A stretch of 64,000 nt of DNA from DASUAS01 sp963809795. GTDB taxonomy: Bacteria > Actinomycetota > Acidimicrobiia > IMCC26256 > DASPTH01. This document shows, piece after piece, positions 36,045-44,824 of the stretch; the first letter of the stretch is position 1, and each line of letters begins with the position of its first letter. Where the stretch lies: positions 1 to 64,000 of the forward strand of contig CAWELN010000008.1 of NCBI GenBank assembly GCA_963809795.1, written 5' to 3'. Under the pieces are notes generated by a model. That model was not told where the DNA came from. It did not search any database and saw only the letters and a list, made by a program, of their open reading frames with translations. A program made the position numbers and the translations under genes.

Positions 36045-37589
36045 CAGTCGAGCTCGTCTTCCCAGTTGTGCTGCTCCAGCACCGTGCGCATGGCCTGCAG
36101 GAACGCGGCGGCGTACGCACCGTCGAAGGCGCGGTGGTCCCACGTCAGGACGAGCAACCCCGTGTGGTGGATGGCGATCGTGTCGTCGCCGTCGGGTCCG
36201 GTCACGACGACCGGACGCTTCTTGATGCCGTCGGTCGAGAGGATCGCGACCTGCGGCTGGTTGATGATCGGCAGCGTGGCGTACGTGCCGAAGGGACCGG
36301 GGTTGGTGATCGTGAACGTGCCGCCGAGCACGTCGTCGGGGGTCAACTTCTTGGTGCGCGCCCGGTCCGCGAGCTCGTGGATCTCGCGGGCGATGAGGCG
36401 CAGACGCTTGCCGTCGACGTTGCGGACCACGGGGGCCACGAGGCCCTGGAAGTCGAGATCGACCGCCACCGACAGGTGCACGTCGTGGTGCACGATCAGC
36501 GCGTCGTCGCCCACGCTGGCGTTGACCCGAGGGAAGTCGCGCACGGTGTCGGAGAACGCACGCGCGATGAACGGCAGGTAGGTGAGGCTGAAGCCCTCGA
36601 CGGCCTTCCATTCGGCCTGGTGCGCCTTGCGCACGCGTTCGACGCGCTCGTAGTCGACCTCGATCGACGTGTACACGTGCGCGCTCGTCGCCTTCGACCT
36701 GACCATGTGCTCGGCGGTCCGCCGGCGGATGTTGTCGAAGGGGATGACCTCGTCGCGGTTCGACGTCACACCACTCGTCACCGGGATCGGCGCCGGCGCC
36801 GGCTGCGGTGCGGGCTCCGGCTCGGGGACCGGGAACGGCGACGGCGCGGGTTCGGGTTCGGGCGCGGGGACCGGCTCCGGGGCGGGAACGGGCTCGGGGC
36901 CCGGCGACGGTTCCGGCGGCGGCGTGGGCTCCGGGGTGAACGTGAGCGCGGGCCCCGACGACGGGGCGGCGGGCGCCGGTTCCGGTGCGCGGGTCGCCTG
37001 GGCGGCGTCGAGGACGTCCTTGCGGGTGATCCGCCCGCCCGGCCCACTTCCCCGGATGGTGTTGACGTCGAGGCCCCGCTCGGCGACCAGCCGGCGCACG
37101 ATCGGTGACGTGAGCGCGGCGTCGGAGTCGCCCGGCTCGGCCGCCGGGGAGAGGTCGGTCGCCACCGGCTCGGGCTCGGGCGCCGGTACCGGGGCGGGCG
37201 CCGGCGAGTACGACACCGCGGGAGTGGGCGCTTCCGGCGCCGCCGCCGGTGCGGGTGCGGCAGCCACCGGCTCGGGCTGCGGGCTCGGGCTCGGGTGCGG
37301 GCTCGGGTGCGGGAGGAGCCGCGGGGACGGCGGGCGCGCGCGGCGGCGGCGGAGGCGGCGTCGCCCAGCACCGCGAGGCGCGTGCCGACCTCGACCGTCT
37401 CGCCCTCGGGCACCAGGATCTCCGAGATCACGCCGGCCGACCGGCGCCGGGCACCTCGGAGTCGACCTTGTCGGTGGAGACCTCGAACAGGGGCTCGTCG
37501 GCGTCGACGTGCTCGCCGACGTTCTTCAGCCAGCGGGTGATCGTGCCTTCCGTGACCGTCTCCCCGAGCTGGGGCATCGTCACGTCCAC
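36044..37589 (-). CDS. sucB: Dihydrolipoamide acyltransferase (E2), at least two frameshifts
   Basis: E2 core of a 2-oxoacid dehydrogenase. The N-terminal lipoyl domain reads MPQLGETVTEGTITRWLKN, then FEVSTDKVDSEVP with the lipoyl Lys. A Pro/Ala/Glu linker, a peripheral subunit-binding domain (SPIVRRLVAERGLDVNTI) and the catalytic domain with TWDHRAFDGA (His and Asp of DHRxxDG) follow. The frame slips near 37440 (within SEVPGAG...GVISEIL) and again in the low-complexity linker (~37290-37370). GTG 37589 is preceded by GAGGAG with ideal spacing. The order E2-lipB-lipA resembles the mycobacterial dlaT/sucB region. The acyl substrate (succinyl, acetyl or branched) is not resolved; no E1 gene is here. 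Confidence 0.85.
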
Positions 37590-37635
37590 TGCGTACTCCT
37601 CGGGTGGGGGCGGGTTGTCGGGGTCGGACGGGTGG

Positions 37636-39028
37636 TCAGTGCAACGGCCGGCCGGTGAGCGCGAGCGCGGCCTCGCCGAACACCTCGCTGAGCGTCGGGT
37701 GCGGGTGGATGAGCGCGGCGATGTCGGCGGAGTTGGCCTCCCAGTTCACGCTGAGGTACCCCTCGCCGAGGAGCTCGGTGGCCCACGGCCCGGCGAGGTG
37801 CACGCCGAGCAGCACACCGTCGGCGTCGGTCACCAGCTTCACCATGCCCTCGGTGTCGCCCAGGATCATGGCCCGGGCGTCGCCGGCGAACCGGTGCGTG
37901 GTGACGACCACGTCGTGCCCCCGCTCGCGCGCCTGCTCCTCGGTGAGGCCGCACCACGCGACCTCGGGCTGGCAGTACACGACCCACGGCACCTTGTCGT
38001 AGTCGACCGGCGTGACCGGCTCACCCAGGATGGTCTTCACGATCACGATGGCCTCGGCGAAGCCGACGTGCGCGAGCTGCGGCGTGTCGACGACGTCGCC
38101 GGCCGCGAACACGCCGGCGACCTTGGTGCGCAGCTGGTCGTCGACGACGACGAAGCCGCGGTCGTCGACCTCCACGCTCGGAGGCCTCGAGACCGATCCC
38201 GGCGCTCAGCGGCGCGCGCCCGATGCTCACGATGATCTTGTCGACCACGACCGAGTTCTCCCCGGCGTCGGTCTCCCAGGTGACGGTCAGCTCGCGCGCG
38301 CCCTCGATGCCGGTGACGCGCACCGACGTGTGCACGTTGACGCCGCGCTTCTTGAACGAGCGGGCGACCACGCAGCCGGCGTCGACGTCGGTGGGAGCGA
38401 GGATGCGCGGCAGCGCTTCCAGCACCGTCACCTCGCTGCCCATGTCGGCGAGCATCGAGGCGAACTCGGCGCCGATGACACCACCGCCGATGATCGCCAC
38501 CCGCGGGGGGACCTCGGTGAGCTCGAGCACGTGATCGGACGAGAGCACCCGCGTGCCGTCGAAGTCGAGGCCGGGCAGTGAGCGGGGCGTCGAGCCGGTG
38601 GCGATCACCAGGTTCTCGCCCTCGATCTCGGTGCCGTCGGCGAGCCGCACCCGGTGCTCGGCGGCGTCGGCGACCTCACCGCGGGAGTTGTAGACCGTCA
38701 CCTTGCGGCCCTTGAGGAGCGACTCGAGGCCCTTGGTCAGGCGGTCGATCACCTCCTGCTTGCGGGCCTGCGAGCGGTTGAGGTCGAGGATGGGCACCCC
38801 GGCGTCGACGCCGAAGTCGGGCGCCCGCTGGATGGTGCGCAGGACCTCGGCCGTCTGGAGCAGCTCCTTGGCCGGGATGCATCCCCGGTGCAGGCACACC
38901 CCGCCGACGCGGCCCTCCTCCACGAGCGCGATGTTCAGCCCGGCCGCGGCCCCGTACAGCGCGGTCGCGTAGCCGGCCGGTCCACCGCCGAGGACCACGA
39001 TGTCGAATTGCTCGGCCAGGACGGCCAC
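37636..39028 (-). CDS. lpdA: Dihydrolipoamide dehydrogenase (E3), one frameshift
   Basis: Flavoprotein that reoxidises lipoamide of the E2 encoded downstream. FAD motif VVLGGGPAGYATALYGAAAG, redox disulfide GVCLHRGCIPAKELL, NAD motif RVAIIGGGVIGAEFASML, FAD motif 2 VAGVFAAGDV, and the C-terminal dimerisation HPHPTLSEVFGEA with the catalytic His. The frame slips once near 38170-38180, between IGLEAS and VEVDDRGF. Start is uncertain: GTG 39028 or CTG 39019, both after a GAGGAGG ribosome-binding site. An upstream ATG at 39094 would put a strong hairpin inside the coding region. E2 follows by 47 bp. Confidence 0.88.
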
Positions 39029-39040
39029 CTCCTCGAAGCT

Positions 39041-39070
39041 CCCGGACCGTGCACCATGGCACGGTCCGGG
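39041..39070 (-). promoter_or_regulatory. Perfect 12-bp hairpin in the leader of lpdA
   Basis: CCCGGACCGTGC, a 6-base loop, then its exact complement. On the coding strand it sits a few bases upstream of the AGGAGG ribosome-binding site of lpdA and downstream of the 29-residue ORF. There is no T run, so attenuation or translational control is as likely as termination. Confidence 0.6.
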
Positions 39071-39182
39071 CGTCACGTGCGGTTTTCCCGCCATTCTTCC
39101 AGGCGGAACACCGCGTCAGGTCACTTGGATTCCGAAGATTCACTCGACCGCAATGACCACCGGCTTGACCCGGCACCCCGGA

Positions 39183-39272
39183 TCAACGGGCGAGCAGGAT
39201 CTGCACCGCGCCGGCGGTGAGGATGGCCACACCCGTGATGGCGGCCAGGATGAGCAGTGTCCGGGTACTCAT
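39183..39272 (-). CDS. 29-residue single-pass membrane peptide
   Basis: Small ORF with a well-placed ribosome-binding site: GGAGG lies six bases before the ATG. The peptide starts MSTRTLLILAA and is one hydrophobic helix ending AVQILLAR, long enough for one membrane span. It is the first ORF of the leftward lpdA-E2-lipB-lipA unit, followed by the hairpin and lpdA. No similarity is recognised. Being so short, it could also be chance, but the ribosome-binding site and hydrophobic content argue that it is translated. Confidence 0.55.
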   Translation of the reverse strand: MSTRTLLILAAITGVAILTAGAVQILLAR

Positions 39273-39394
39273 GACCAGCCTCCATCCTCGCGCCGGTGCC
39301 GGTCGATCGGGTACCGGAGCCGGGGTGATCGCCCCGATATGCTGGCTCGCCGGGCGGTCGCCGCTCCCCCGACCCCGTTCGAGTAGTAGGTCCC

Positions 39395-40783
39395 TTGTCG
39401 AGCACGACACCCGAGTCGACGACCATGTCGCAGCGCGCACAACGGCTCATCGACGCTGCCCGAAAGCTGCCGGTTCCCGAGGGAACGTACGCGGTCGGGC
39501 TCGGCCTGTTGATCTCCGGGATCACGGCCTACGGGTTCCAGATCCTCGCGTTCAAGGGCCTCACCAAGTCGGAGTACGCCGCGCTCAACGGCCTCTGGAT
39601 CCTGGTGTTCGTGGTGGCGCCCGGCTTCTTCCTCCCCCTCGAGCAGGAGGTCGGCCGCGCGGTCGCCGACCGTCGCGCGCGCGAGATCGGCGGCGGTCCC
39701 GTCGTCCGCAAGGCCGCGTTCGCGGGCACCGTGCTCGCCGGCTCGCTCATGGCGATCGCGGTGATCGGCGCCGCCGCCTTCGGGCTCACCGACCGCCTCT
39801 TCCACGGCCAGGAGGTGCTGCTCGTCTGCTTCGTGATCGCGCTCGGCACGTATGCCGTGCAGCACATCACGCGTGGGACGCTCTCGGGCAACGGGCGGTT
39901 CGGGCCCTACGGGATGATCCTCGGCGCCGAGGGCGTGTTCCGCATCCTGCCCGTGATCGTGCTCTACGCGGCCGGCATCGACGACCTGCTCTGGTACGGC
40001 CTGGCGCTCGCGGTGCCGCCGCTGCTCGCGGCGCTGGTGGCGCTCCGGGGTCAGCACGGCCTCGTCGACCCGGGCCCCGATGCCGAGTGGTCGGAGCTCT
40101 CCACCAACCTCACGCTGTTGTTCCTCGGCTCGCTCGCCGCGCAGGCGCTCAGCTACGCGGCCGCGCTCGGCGTGCTCGTGCTCGCGCAGGGCAAGGCCGA
40201 GCGCGACGCGGCGGCCGACTTCATCGTCGGGTTCTTCATCGCTCGCATCCCGATCCTCCTGTTCCAGGCGATCCAGGCCGCGCTGCTGCCGAAGCTGGCC
40301 GCCCTGTCCGGCGCGGGCAAGCACGACGACTTTCGTTCCGGCCTGAAGAAGCTGGTCATGATCGTGGTGGGCGTGGGCGTGCTCGGCGTCATCGCCGGGG
40401 CCACGATCGGGCCGACCGTCGGTGAGATCCTGTTCGGCGACAAGTTCAACCTCGGCAGCCGCGACCTCACCCTGCTCTTCCTCGGCAGCGCGGCGTTCAT
40501 CTTCGCCCTCACCCTCGCCCAGGCGCTCATCGCTCTGCTCGGTCACGGTCGCGCCCTCATCGCGTGGACGGTGGGGCTGGTGTTCTGCGTCGGCGTGATG
40601 GCGCTCGGCAGCTCGGCCACCGTCGACGACCTCTTCCTCCGGGCCGAGCTCGGGTACGTCGTGGGGTGCGCGACCGCCGCCACGATGATGCTGATCTTCC
40701 TCGTGGTGCAGGTCCGGGGCCAAGGCCCGGTCAGCCTGCCGCTCCTCGTCGAGGCCATCGAGCACGAGCCGCTCGAGATCTGA
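39395..40783 (+). CDS. Polysaccharide flippase-like membrane protein (MOP superfamily)
   Basis: Membrane protein of ~460 residues with 12 or more hydrophobic segments, in the style of Wzx/O-antigen flippases. Recognisable are GLLISGITAYGFQILAFKGL, FLPLEQEVGRAVADR, TRGTLSGNGRFGPYG, and the second-half repeat FIVGFFIARIPILLFQAI and ALLPKLAALSG. It would move a lipid-linked sugar chain to the outer face. The start may be TTG 39395 (with AGTAGG upstream) or ATG 39425. A GT4 and a sugar reductase follow within 15 bp, forming an operon. Confidence 0.8.
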   Translation: MSSTTPESTTMSQRAQRLIDAARKLPVPEGTYAVGLGLLISGITAYGFQILAFKGLTKSEYAALNGLWILVFVVAPGFFLPLEQEVGRAVADRRAREIGGGPVVRKAAFAGTVLAGSLMAIAVIGAAAFGLTDRLFHGQEVLLVCFVIALGTYAVQHITRGTLSGNGRFGPYGMILGAEGVFRILPVIVLYAAGIDDLLWYGLALAVPPLLAALVALRGQHGLVDPGPDAEWSELSTNLTLLFLGSLAAQALSYAAALGVLVLAQGKAERDAAADFIVGFFIARIPILLFQAIQAALLPKLAALSGAGKHDDFRSGLKKLVMIVVGVGVLGVIAGATIGPTVGEILFGDKFNLGSRDLTLLFLGSAAFIFALTLAQALIALLGHGRALIAWTVGLVFCVGVMALGSSATVDDLFLRAELGYVVGCATAATMMLIFLVVQVRGQGPVSLPLLVEAIEHEPLEI

Positions 40784-40795
40784 TTCGTTCGGATC

Positions 40796-41902
40796 ATGAT
40801 CCGGCTGGCGATCGACGGCACACCGCTGCTCGGGCCGCGCACGGGGATCGGCGAGGTCGTCGCCGGCCTCACCACGGGCCTCGCGACGCACGCCGACGTC
40901 GATGTCACCGCCTACGCCCTCACCTGGCGAGGTCGTCACGACCTGCAGGCCGCCGTGCCCCCCGGTATCGGCGCCGCCACGGCCCGGATCCCCGCGCGCG
41001 TCGCGCGGCAGGCGTGGCTGCGCGTGGAGCACCCGCGCATCGAGCGGTGGACCGGACCGGTCGACGTGGTGCACGCGACCAATTACGTCGCGCCACCGAC
41101 CCGGGCGCCGTCGATCGTCTCGGTCTACGACCTCGGGTTCGTCCGGTTCCCCGAGCTCTGCACCGCCGACGCGCTCCAGTACCCGACGCTGCTCGAGCGT
41201 GCCATCGCCCGAGGCGCGTGGATCCACGCGACGAGTGACATGGTCGCGAGCGAGATCACCGACCGGTTCGCCGTGCCACCGGAGCGCGTCGTGCGCGTCT
41301 ACCCCGGAGTGCCGGGCACCCAGGGAGGAGACCCGGCGTCCGGGCGGCGCCTTGCCGGCGCCAATTCCTACGTGCTCTTCATGGGCACCATCGAACCCCG
41401 CAAGAACCTGCCGGTGCTCGTGCGTGCGTTCGACGCCGCCGCCGAGGACGATCCCGAGCTCGCACTCGTCGTCGCCGGCGCAGCCGGGTGGGGTGTCGAC
41501 GCGTTCGACGAGTCGCTGGCCCGCGCTCACCACCGAGGTCGGGTGCGGCGTCTGGGATACGTCTCCGACGGGCAGCGCCGGGACCTGCTCGCGGGCGCCG
41601 CCGCGCTCGCCTACCCGTCGCGATACGAGGGATTCGGGTTCCCGCCGCTCGAGGCGATGGCGGCGGGCGTGCCGGTCGTCGCGGCGCGGAGCGGCGCGAT
41701 TCCCGAGGTCGTCGGCGACGCCGCGGTGCTCGTCGACCCCGACGACGTCGACGCCCTCGCCGCCGCCCTGCTCGCGGTGGTGCGCGATCCGGATCAGCGC
41801 CGGGCCCTCGTCACGCGCGGGCGGGCGCAGCTCGCCCGCTTCTCCTGGGCCCGGATGTCCGATGAGCTCGCCACGCTCTATCACCGGCTCGCCGGCGCAT
41901 GA
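40796..41902 (+). CDS. GT4 family glycosyltransferase
   Basis: GT-B enzyme of 368 residues, mannosyltransferase-like. N-terminal IRLAIDGTPLLGPRTGIGE is typical of the GT4 subgroup next to O-antigen genes; SIVSVYDLGFVRFPE and RVYPGV follow. The donor half has YVLFMGTIEPRKNLPVLVRA, YPSRYEGFGFPPLEAMAAG (the EX7E region) and AIPEVVGDAAVLVDP. It starts 12 bp after the flippase stop and overlaps the next gene by four bases (ATGA). A GDP-sugar donor is likely given the downstream RMD-like gene. Confidence 0.88.
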   Translation: MIRLAIDGTPLLGPRTGIGEVVAGLTTGLATHADVDVTAYALTWRGRHDLQAAVPPGIGAATARIPARVARQAWLRVEHPRIERWTGPVDVVHATNYVAPPTRAPSIVSVYDLGFVRFPELCTADALQYPTLLERAIARGAWIHATSDMVASEITDRFAVPPERVVRVYPGVPGTQGGDPASGRRLAGANSYVLFMGTIEPRKNLPVLVRAFDAAAEDDPELALVVAGAAGWGVDAFDESLARAHHRGRVRRLGYVSDGQRRDLLAGAAALAYPSRYEGFGFPPLEAMAAGVPVVAARSGAIPEVVGDAAVLVDPDDVDALAAALLAVVRDPDQRRALVTRGRAQLARFSWARMSDELATLYHRLAGA

Positions 41903-42804
41903 GAGCGGCCATCACCGGAGCCCGCGGGTTCGTCGGTCGCCACCTCGCCGCGCATCTCGCCGCACGGGGCGACGAGGTCGTCGAGCTCGATCTCGACGGC
42001 ACGCGCGCGCTCGACGTCACCGACCACGACGCGGTCGTGGCCCGGGTGGCGGACGAGCGGCCCGATGCCGTCTACCACCTGGCGGCGCGCAGTCACGTCG
42101 GCGACTCCTGGGGCGCCGGCGACGCGCTCACGCGGGTGAACGTGGGCGGTACCCGGGCCGTCGTCGACGCCTGTGTGCGCGCCGGCGTGGGTCGCGTGCT
42201 GGTGGTCGGCAGCGCGGAGCAGTACGGCGCGGTCCACGACGACGAGCTGCCGGTACGGGAGTCGACCGCGCTGCGCCCGATCACGCCCTATGGGGAGACC
42301 AAGGTCGCGGCCGAGCAGGTCGCCCTCGAGGCGCACCGCGAGCACGGGCTCGGCGTCGTGTGCGCACGCGCGTTCAACCACACCGGACCGGGACAGCCGT
42401 CGGCGTTCCTGATCCCGGGACTGGCGGCGCGCATCGCGGCCGCCGAGCACAGCGGCGCCGACGAGATCGTGCTCGGCAACGGTGACCCCGTGCGCGACTT
42501 CAGCGACGTGCGCGACGTCGTGCGTGCCTACGCGCTGTTGGTCGAACGCGGCACGCCGGGCGAGGCCTACAACGTGTGCTCCGGTCGTGGGGTCAGAGTC
42601 GGCGACCTGGCGGCCGAGCTCGTGGCGCGCGCGACCCGCCCGCTGCGCCTCGTCACCGACGGCACGCTGGTGCGACCGGTCGACGTGCCGGTCATGGTGG
42701 GCGACCCGACGAAGCTGACGGCCGCCACCGGGTGGTCGCCGGCGCTCGACCTCGCGCGGACCCTCGACGACGTGCTCGCGGCGGCGCGGGCTACGGCTGG
42801 CTGA
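41899..42804 (+). CDS. rmd: GDP-4-keto-6-deoxy-D-mannose reductase-like SDR
   Basis: Extended SDR of 301 residues that would make GDP-rhamnose (or a related 6-deoxysugar) from GDP-4-keto-6-deoxymannose. The nucleotide motif GARGFVGRHLAAHL, LAARSHVGDSWG, GSAEQYGAV and the catalytic YGETK are present. FNHTGPGQ and PVRDFSDVRDVVRAY are strong RMD/GMD-family signatures. No GMD dehydratase is next to it. Its ATG overlaps the GT4 stop, so the two are co-translated. The assignment to RMD rather than another epimerase is by motif resemblance. Confidence 0.78.
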   Translation: MRAAITGARGFVGRHLAAHLAARGDEVVELDLDGTRALDVTDHDAVVARVADERPDAVYHLAARSHVGDSWGAGDALTRVNVGGTRAVVDACVRAGVGRVLVVGSAEQYGAVHDDELPVRESTALRPITPYGETKVAAEQVALEAHREHGLGVVCARAFNHTGPGQPSAFLIPGLAARIAAAEHSGADEIVLGNGDPVRDFSDVRDVVRAYALLVERGTPGEAYNVCSGRGVRVGDLAAELVARATRPLRLVTDGTLVRPVDVPVMVGDPTKLTAATGWSPALDLARTLDDVLAAARATAG

Positions 42805-43567
42805 CGTCGACCGGCGTGCCGCTCGGCACCTGGCGGGCGAGCCAGCCGAGGAGCGTGGCGATGGCGCGGGGGTCGTGACGGAGCCGGTGCCCGGCACCCT
42901 GCACCACCCGCAGCTCCGAGTTGGGGCGGCCGGCATCGGCCAGCGCCCGGGCGTCCTCCACCGGCACCTCGGAGTCCTCCACGCCGTGCAGGACGAGCAG
43001 CGGCCGACGGTCGAGGCGCGCCGCGGCCTTGACCGCGTCGATGCGACCGATGTCGCGGACCCAGCCGGTCGCATCGCTCGGGAACCCGGGGCTGCGGATC
43101 ATGCCCATCGAACGGGTGTGTGCGAGCAACCGACCGGGATCCCGGGCCCAGTCGCGCAGCGTGCTGGGCGACGCGAGCATCGCCACCCCGCGCACCAGGT
43201 GGTCGTCGGCGGCTTCGCACACCGCGAAGGTTCCCCCGTGACCGAAGCCCGCGACCCACACCCCGCGCACGTCGTCGCGCGCGTGCACGACGCGCACCGC
43301 GTTGCGCAGGTCGTCGAGCCAGCCCCGCGCCGAGAAGTCGCCGTCGGAAGTCCCGGTGCCGCGGAAGTTGAACGTGAGCACGACCCAACCGGCTTCGTTC
43401 GCGATGTGGTCGGCGAGGTCCGGATACGTCGTGCCGACGGTCGCGGCACCACGCGGTGGGTACGGCAGACCGTGGCAGAGCACGAGGCCGAGGGTCGGCC
43501 CCGGCGTCGCGGGCACCGCCACGTGGGCCGACAGGCGCAGGTCTCCGGACAGGATCGTGTCGTCCAT
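42791..43567 (-). CDS. Alpha/beta-hydrolase fold protein lacking the usual nucleophile
   Basis: 258-residue alpha/beta-hydrolase. The oxyanion-side motif LVLCHGLPYPP, TFNFRGTGTSDGD, and the acid/base region VLHGVEDSEVP ... VQGAGHRL are in place. The nucleophile elbow is AGFGHGG: the position normally Ser, Cys or Asp is Gly (codon GGT at about 43248). If correct, the protein may be non-catalytic or use another residue; a GGT/AGT single-base difference is possible. It overlaps the end of the RMD-like gene by 14 bp in the convergent direction. Confidence 0.75.
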   Translation of the reverse strand: MDDTILSGDLRLSAHVAVPATPGPTLGLVLCHGLPYPPRGAATVGTTYPDLADHIANEAGWVVLTFNFRGTGTSDGDFSARGWLDDLRNAVRVVHARDDVRGVWVAGFGHGGTFAVCEAADDHLVRGVAMLASPSTLRDWARDPGRLLAHTRSMGMIRSPGFPSDATGWVRDIGRIDAVKAAARLDRRPLLVLHGVEDSEVPVEDARALADAGRPNSELRVVQGAGHRLRHDPRAIATLLGWLARQVPSGTPVDVSQP

Positions 43568-43587
43568 CGCCCGCCTATTGTGGACAC

Positions 43588-44184
43588 ATGGACGTCGCGG
43601 CCGGGAATTGGGCGCTCAAGGAATGGGCCGTCATCGTGCACGCGCTGCTCGAGGGCGAGCAGATCCTCGACGTGCGCAAGGGCGGCCTGCGTGAGGACGG
43701 CCGCCACTTCTCGGTCCAGGCGAACCGCCTGTGGCTCTATCCCACCGCCGAGCACCAGAAGCCCGAGCTGCTGAAGGAGCCGTACCGGCACTGGATCGAC
43801 CTCGCGCATGCGGCGCCCGTCGGCGAGCCCATCACGCTCGAGGGTTGGGCCGACGTCGTGAAGGTCGCGACCGTCACCAGCCAGGAGGAGCTCGACGCGA
43901 TCGCGTCGAAGCTGATCTGGACCTCCGACTACGCCGCGTCGCGCCTCGGCTGGAAGCACCGCGACCCCCTCTGGGTGCTGGCGCTGCGCGTGCACCGGCT
44001 GGACGAGCCGGTGACGGTGGATTGGGCCGACGACTACGGCGGCTGCACCTCGTGGGTCGAGCTCGCCGGCCTGCCCGATCCCACGGCGGTGCCGAGCCAC
44101 CCGGCGCTGTCCGACGTGGCCTTCGAAGCCCGGCTCAAGGGCGCGGTCGAGGCCCTCCCGTCGCTCACCGACGCGGGCGCCTGA
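43588..44184 (+). CDS. DUF1802-like protein
   Basis: 198-residue soluble protein of unknown function, resembling DUF1802: LKEWAVIVHALLEGEQILDVRKGGLRE, then FWLYPT-like LWLYPTAEHQKPELL, and later VLALRVHRLDEPV and GGCTSWVEL. The ATG is at 43588, only 20 bp from the divergent hydrolase start at 43567, so the two promoters must overlap or the mRNA has a very short leader. No catalytic motif is recognised. Confidence 0.7.
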   Translation: MDVAAGNWALKEWAVIVHALLEGEQILDVRKGGLREDGRHFSVQANRLWLYPTAEHQKPELLKEPYRHWIDLAHAAPVGEPITLEGWADVVKVATVTSQEELDAIASKLIWTSDYAASRLGWKHRDPLWVLALRVHRLDEPVTVDWADDYGGCTSWVELAGLPDPTAVPSHPALSDVAFEARLKGAVEALPSLTDAGA

Positions 44185-44206
44185 CCTTCTCCCGAACGAC
44201 GCCGCC

Positions 44207-44425
44207 TCAGTCGGCGTCGGGGGGCCACGCCGATCGGTGCGGGTGGTACCCGCGGTTGCGCGCCTCCGCCAGCGTGTCGGGCCCGAAGGCGAGGAACGTC
44301 TCTGCGGCCATCACCTCGGCCACCTTCTCCTCCGCCTCCGCGTCGTCGACGTCGAGGTCGTAGACGACCTGGTGCCGCTTGTCACCGAGGTAGCGGGAGT
44401 CTTCGAAGCGCGTCGGTCGTTGCAT
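44207..44425 (-). CDS. Small hypothetical protein, 72 residues
   Basis: Short acidic protein: RYLGDKRHQVVYDLDVDD, then an acidic helix DDAEAEEKVAEVMAAE and NRGYHPHRSAWPP. No family is recognised. Stable amino-acid composition, an ATG start and convergence with the DUF1802 gene support it as real. It lies 51 bp to the left of a strong hairpin. Confidence 0.5.
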   Translation of the reverse strand: MQRPTRFEDSRYLGDKRHQVVYDLDVDDAEAEEKVAEVMAAETFLAFGPDTLAEARNRGYHPHRSAWPPDAD

Positions 44426-44475
44426 CGGCGCCGAGACTACGTGCTCGCGCCGTCGGCGCGACGAAGCCCGGACGC

Positions 44476-44503
44476 GACGGAGGGCGCCGAAGCGCCCTCC
44501 GTC
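44476..44503 (-). terminator. 12-bp perfect hairpin with TTCG loop
   Basis: GACGGAGGGCGC, loop, then the exact complement. Read leftward the loop is C(TTCG)G, the very stable tetraloop. It lies four bases after the end of the 52-codon frame below and before the 72-residue gene, so it may end that transcript. It has no clear T tract. Confidence 0.65.
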
Positions 44504-44506
44504 AGA

Positions 44507-44665
44507 TCACTTGGAAGAAACCGCCGGACGGCTTGCGTGGGGGGGACCAGCTCCCACCCGTCGTGGCGGCGGCGCAGCGGTGTGGATTCCGCCAGGCAGT
44601 CCTGATAGCAAGGCTGACGTGGCTGCCTCAGCGGCCGCGCACCTCCAGGGTCCCGTGTTGATCAT
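44507..44665 (-). CDS. Short ORF or leader peptide region with near-perfect Shine-Dalgarno
   Basis: Leftward unit with GGAAAGGAGGTGG at 44678-44690, almost fully complementary to the 16S 3' end. Two ATGs follow: 44669 opens a 13-residue peptide (MHDQHGTLEVRGR, stop 44628-44630), and 44665 opens a 52-residue frame that ends at 44507, four bases before the hairpin. The spacing favours the 13-residue peptide. I do not recognise either product; a leader peptide, a small protein or a regulatory RNA are all possible. Confidence 0.4.
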   Translation of the reverse strand: MINTGPWRCAAAEAATSALLSGLPGGIHTAAPPPRRVGAGPPHASRPAVSSK

Positions 44666-44824
44666 GCATCGTGTGGACCACCTCCTTTCCCTGGTACGTG
44701 ACATCAAAGCACACGCGTCCAGTGGAGGAGGCCGGTTTCCCGAGCCGTCATCCGACGGCCCGGGCACATCGGCACGGACCGGACCAAGGGCCCGAACCGG
44801 AGGAAGTGCGAGCCGGCGTTGCGG

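Noticed and set aside
34263..36611. A 782-codon frame on the - strand across lipB, lipA and M24
   Set aside because: Only its first part after 36044 is lipB-like; the rest is a shadow created by the lipB frameshift.
39029..39094. ATG 39094 as the lpdA start
   Set aside because: It would place the 12-bp hairpin inside the coding region and add ~22 residues not found in E3 proteins; the GAGGAGG before 39028 gives a better start.
39269..41884. Open frame of 871 codons on the - strand
   Set aside because: It lies opposite the flippase and GT4 genes, whose products are recognisable; its composition is charged low-complexity sequence typical of GC-rich antisense frames.
44671..44690. On the + strand, GGACCACCTCCTTTCC resembles the 3' end of 16S rRNA
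   Set aside because: No 16S sequence precedes it. Read on the - strand it is a strong Shine-Dalgarno before an ATG, which explains it better.
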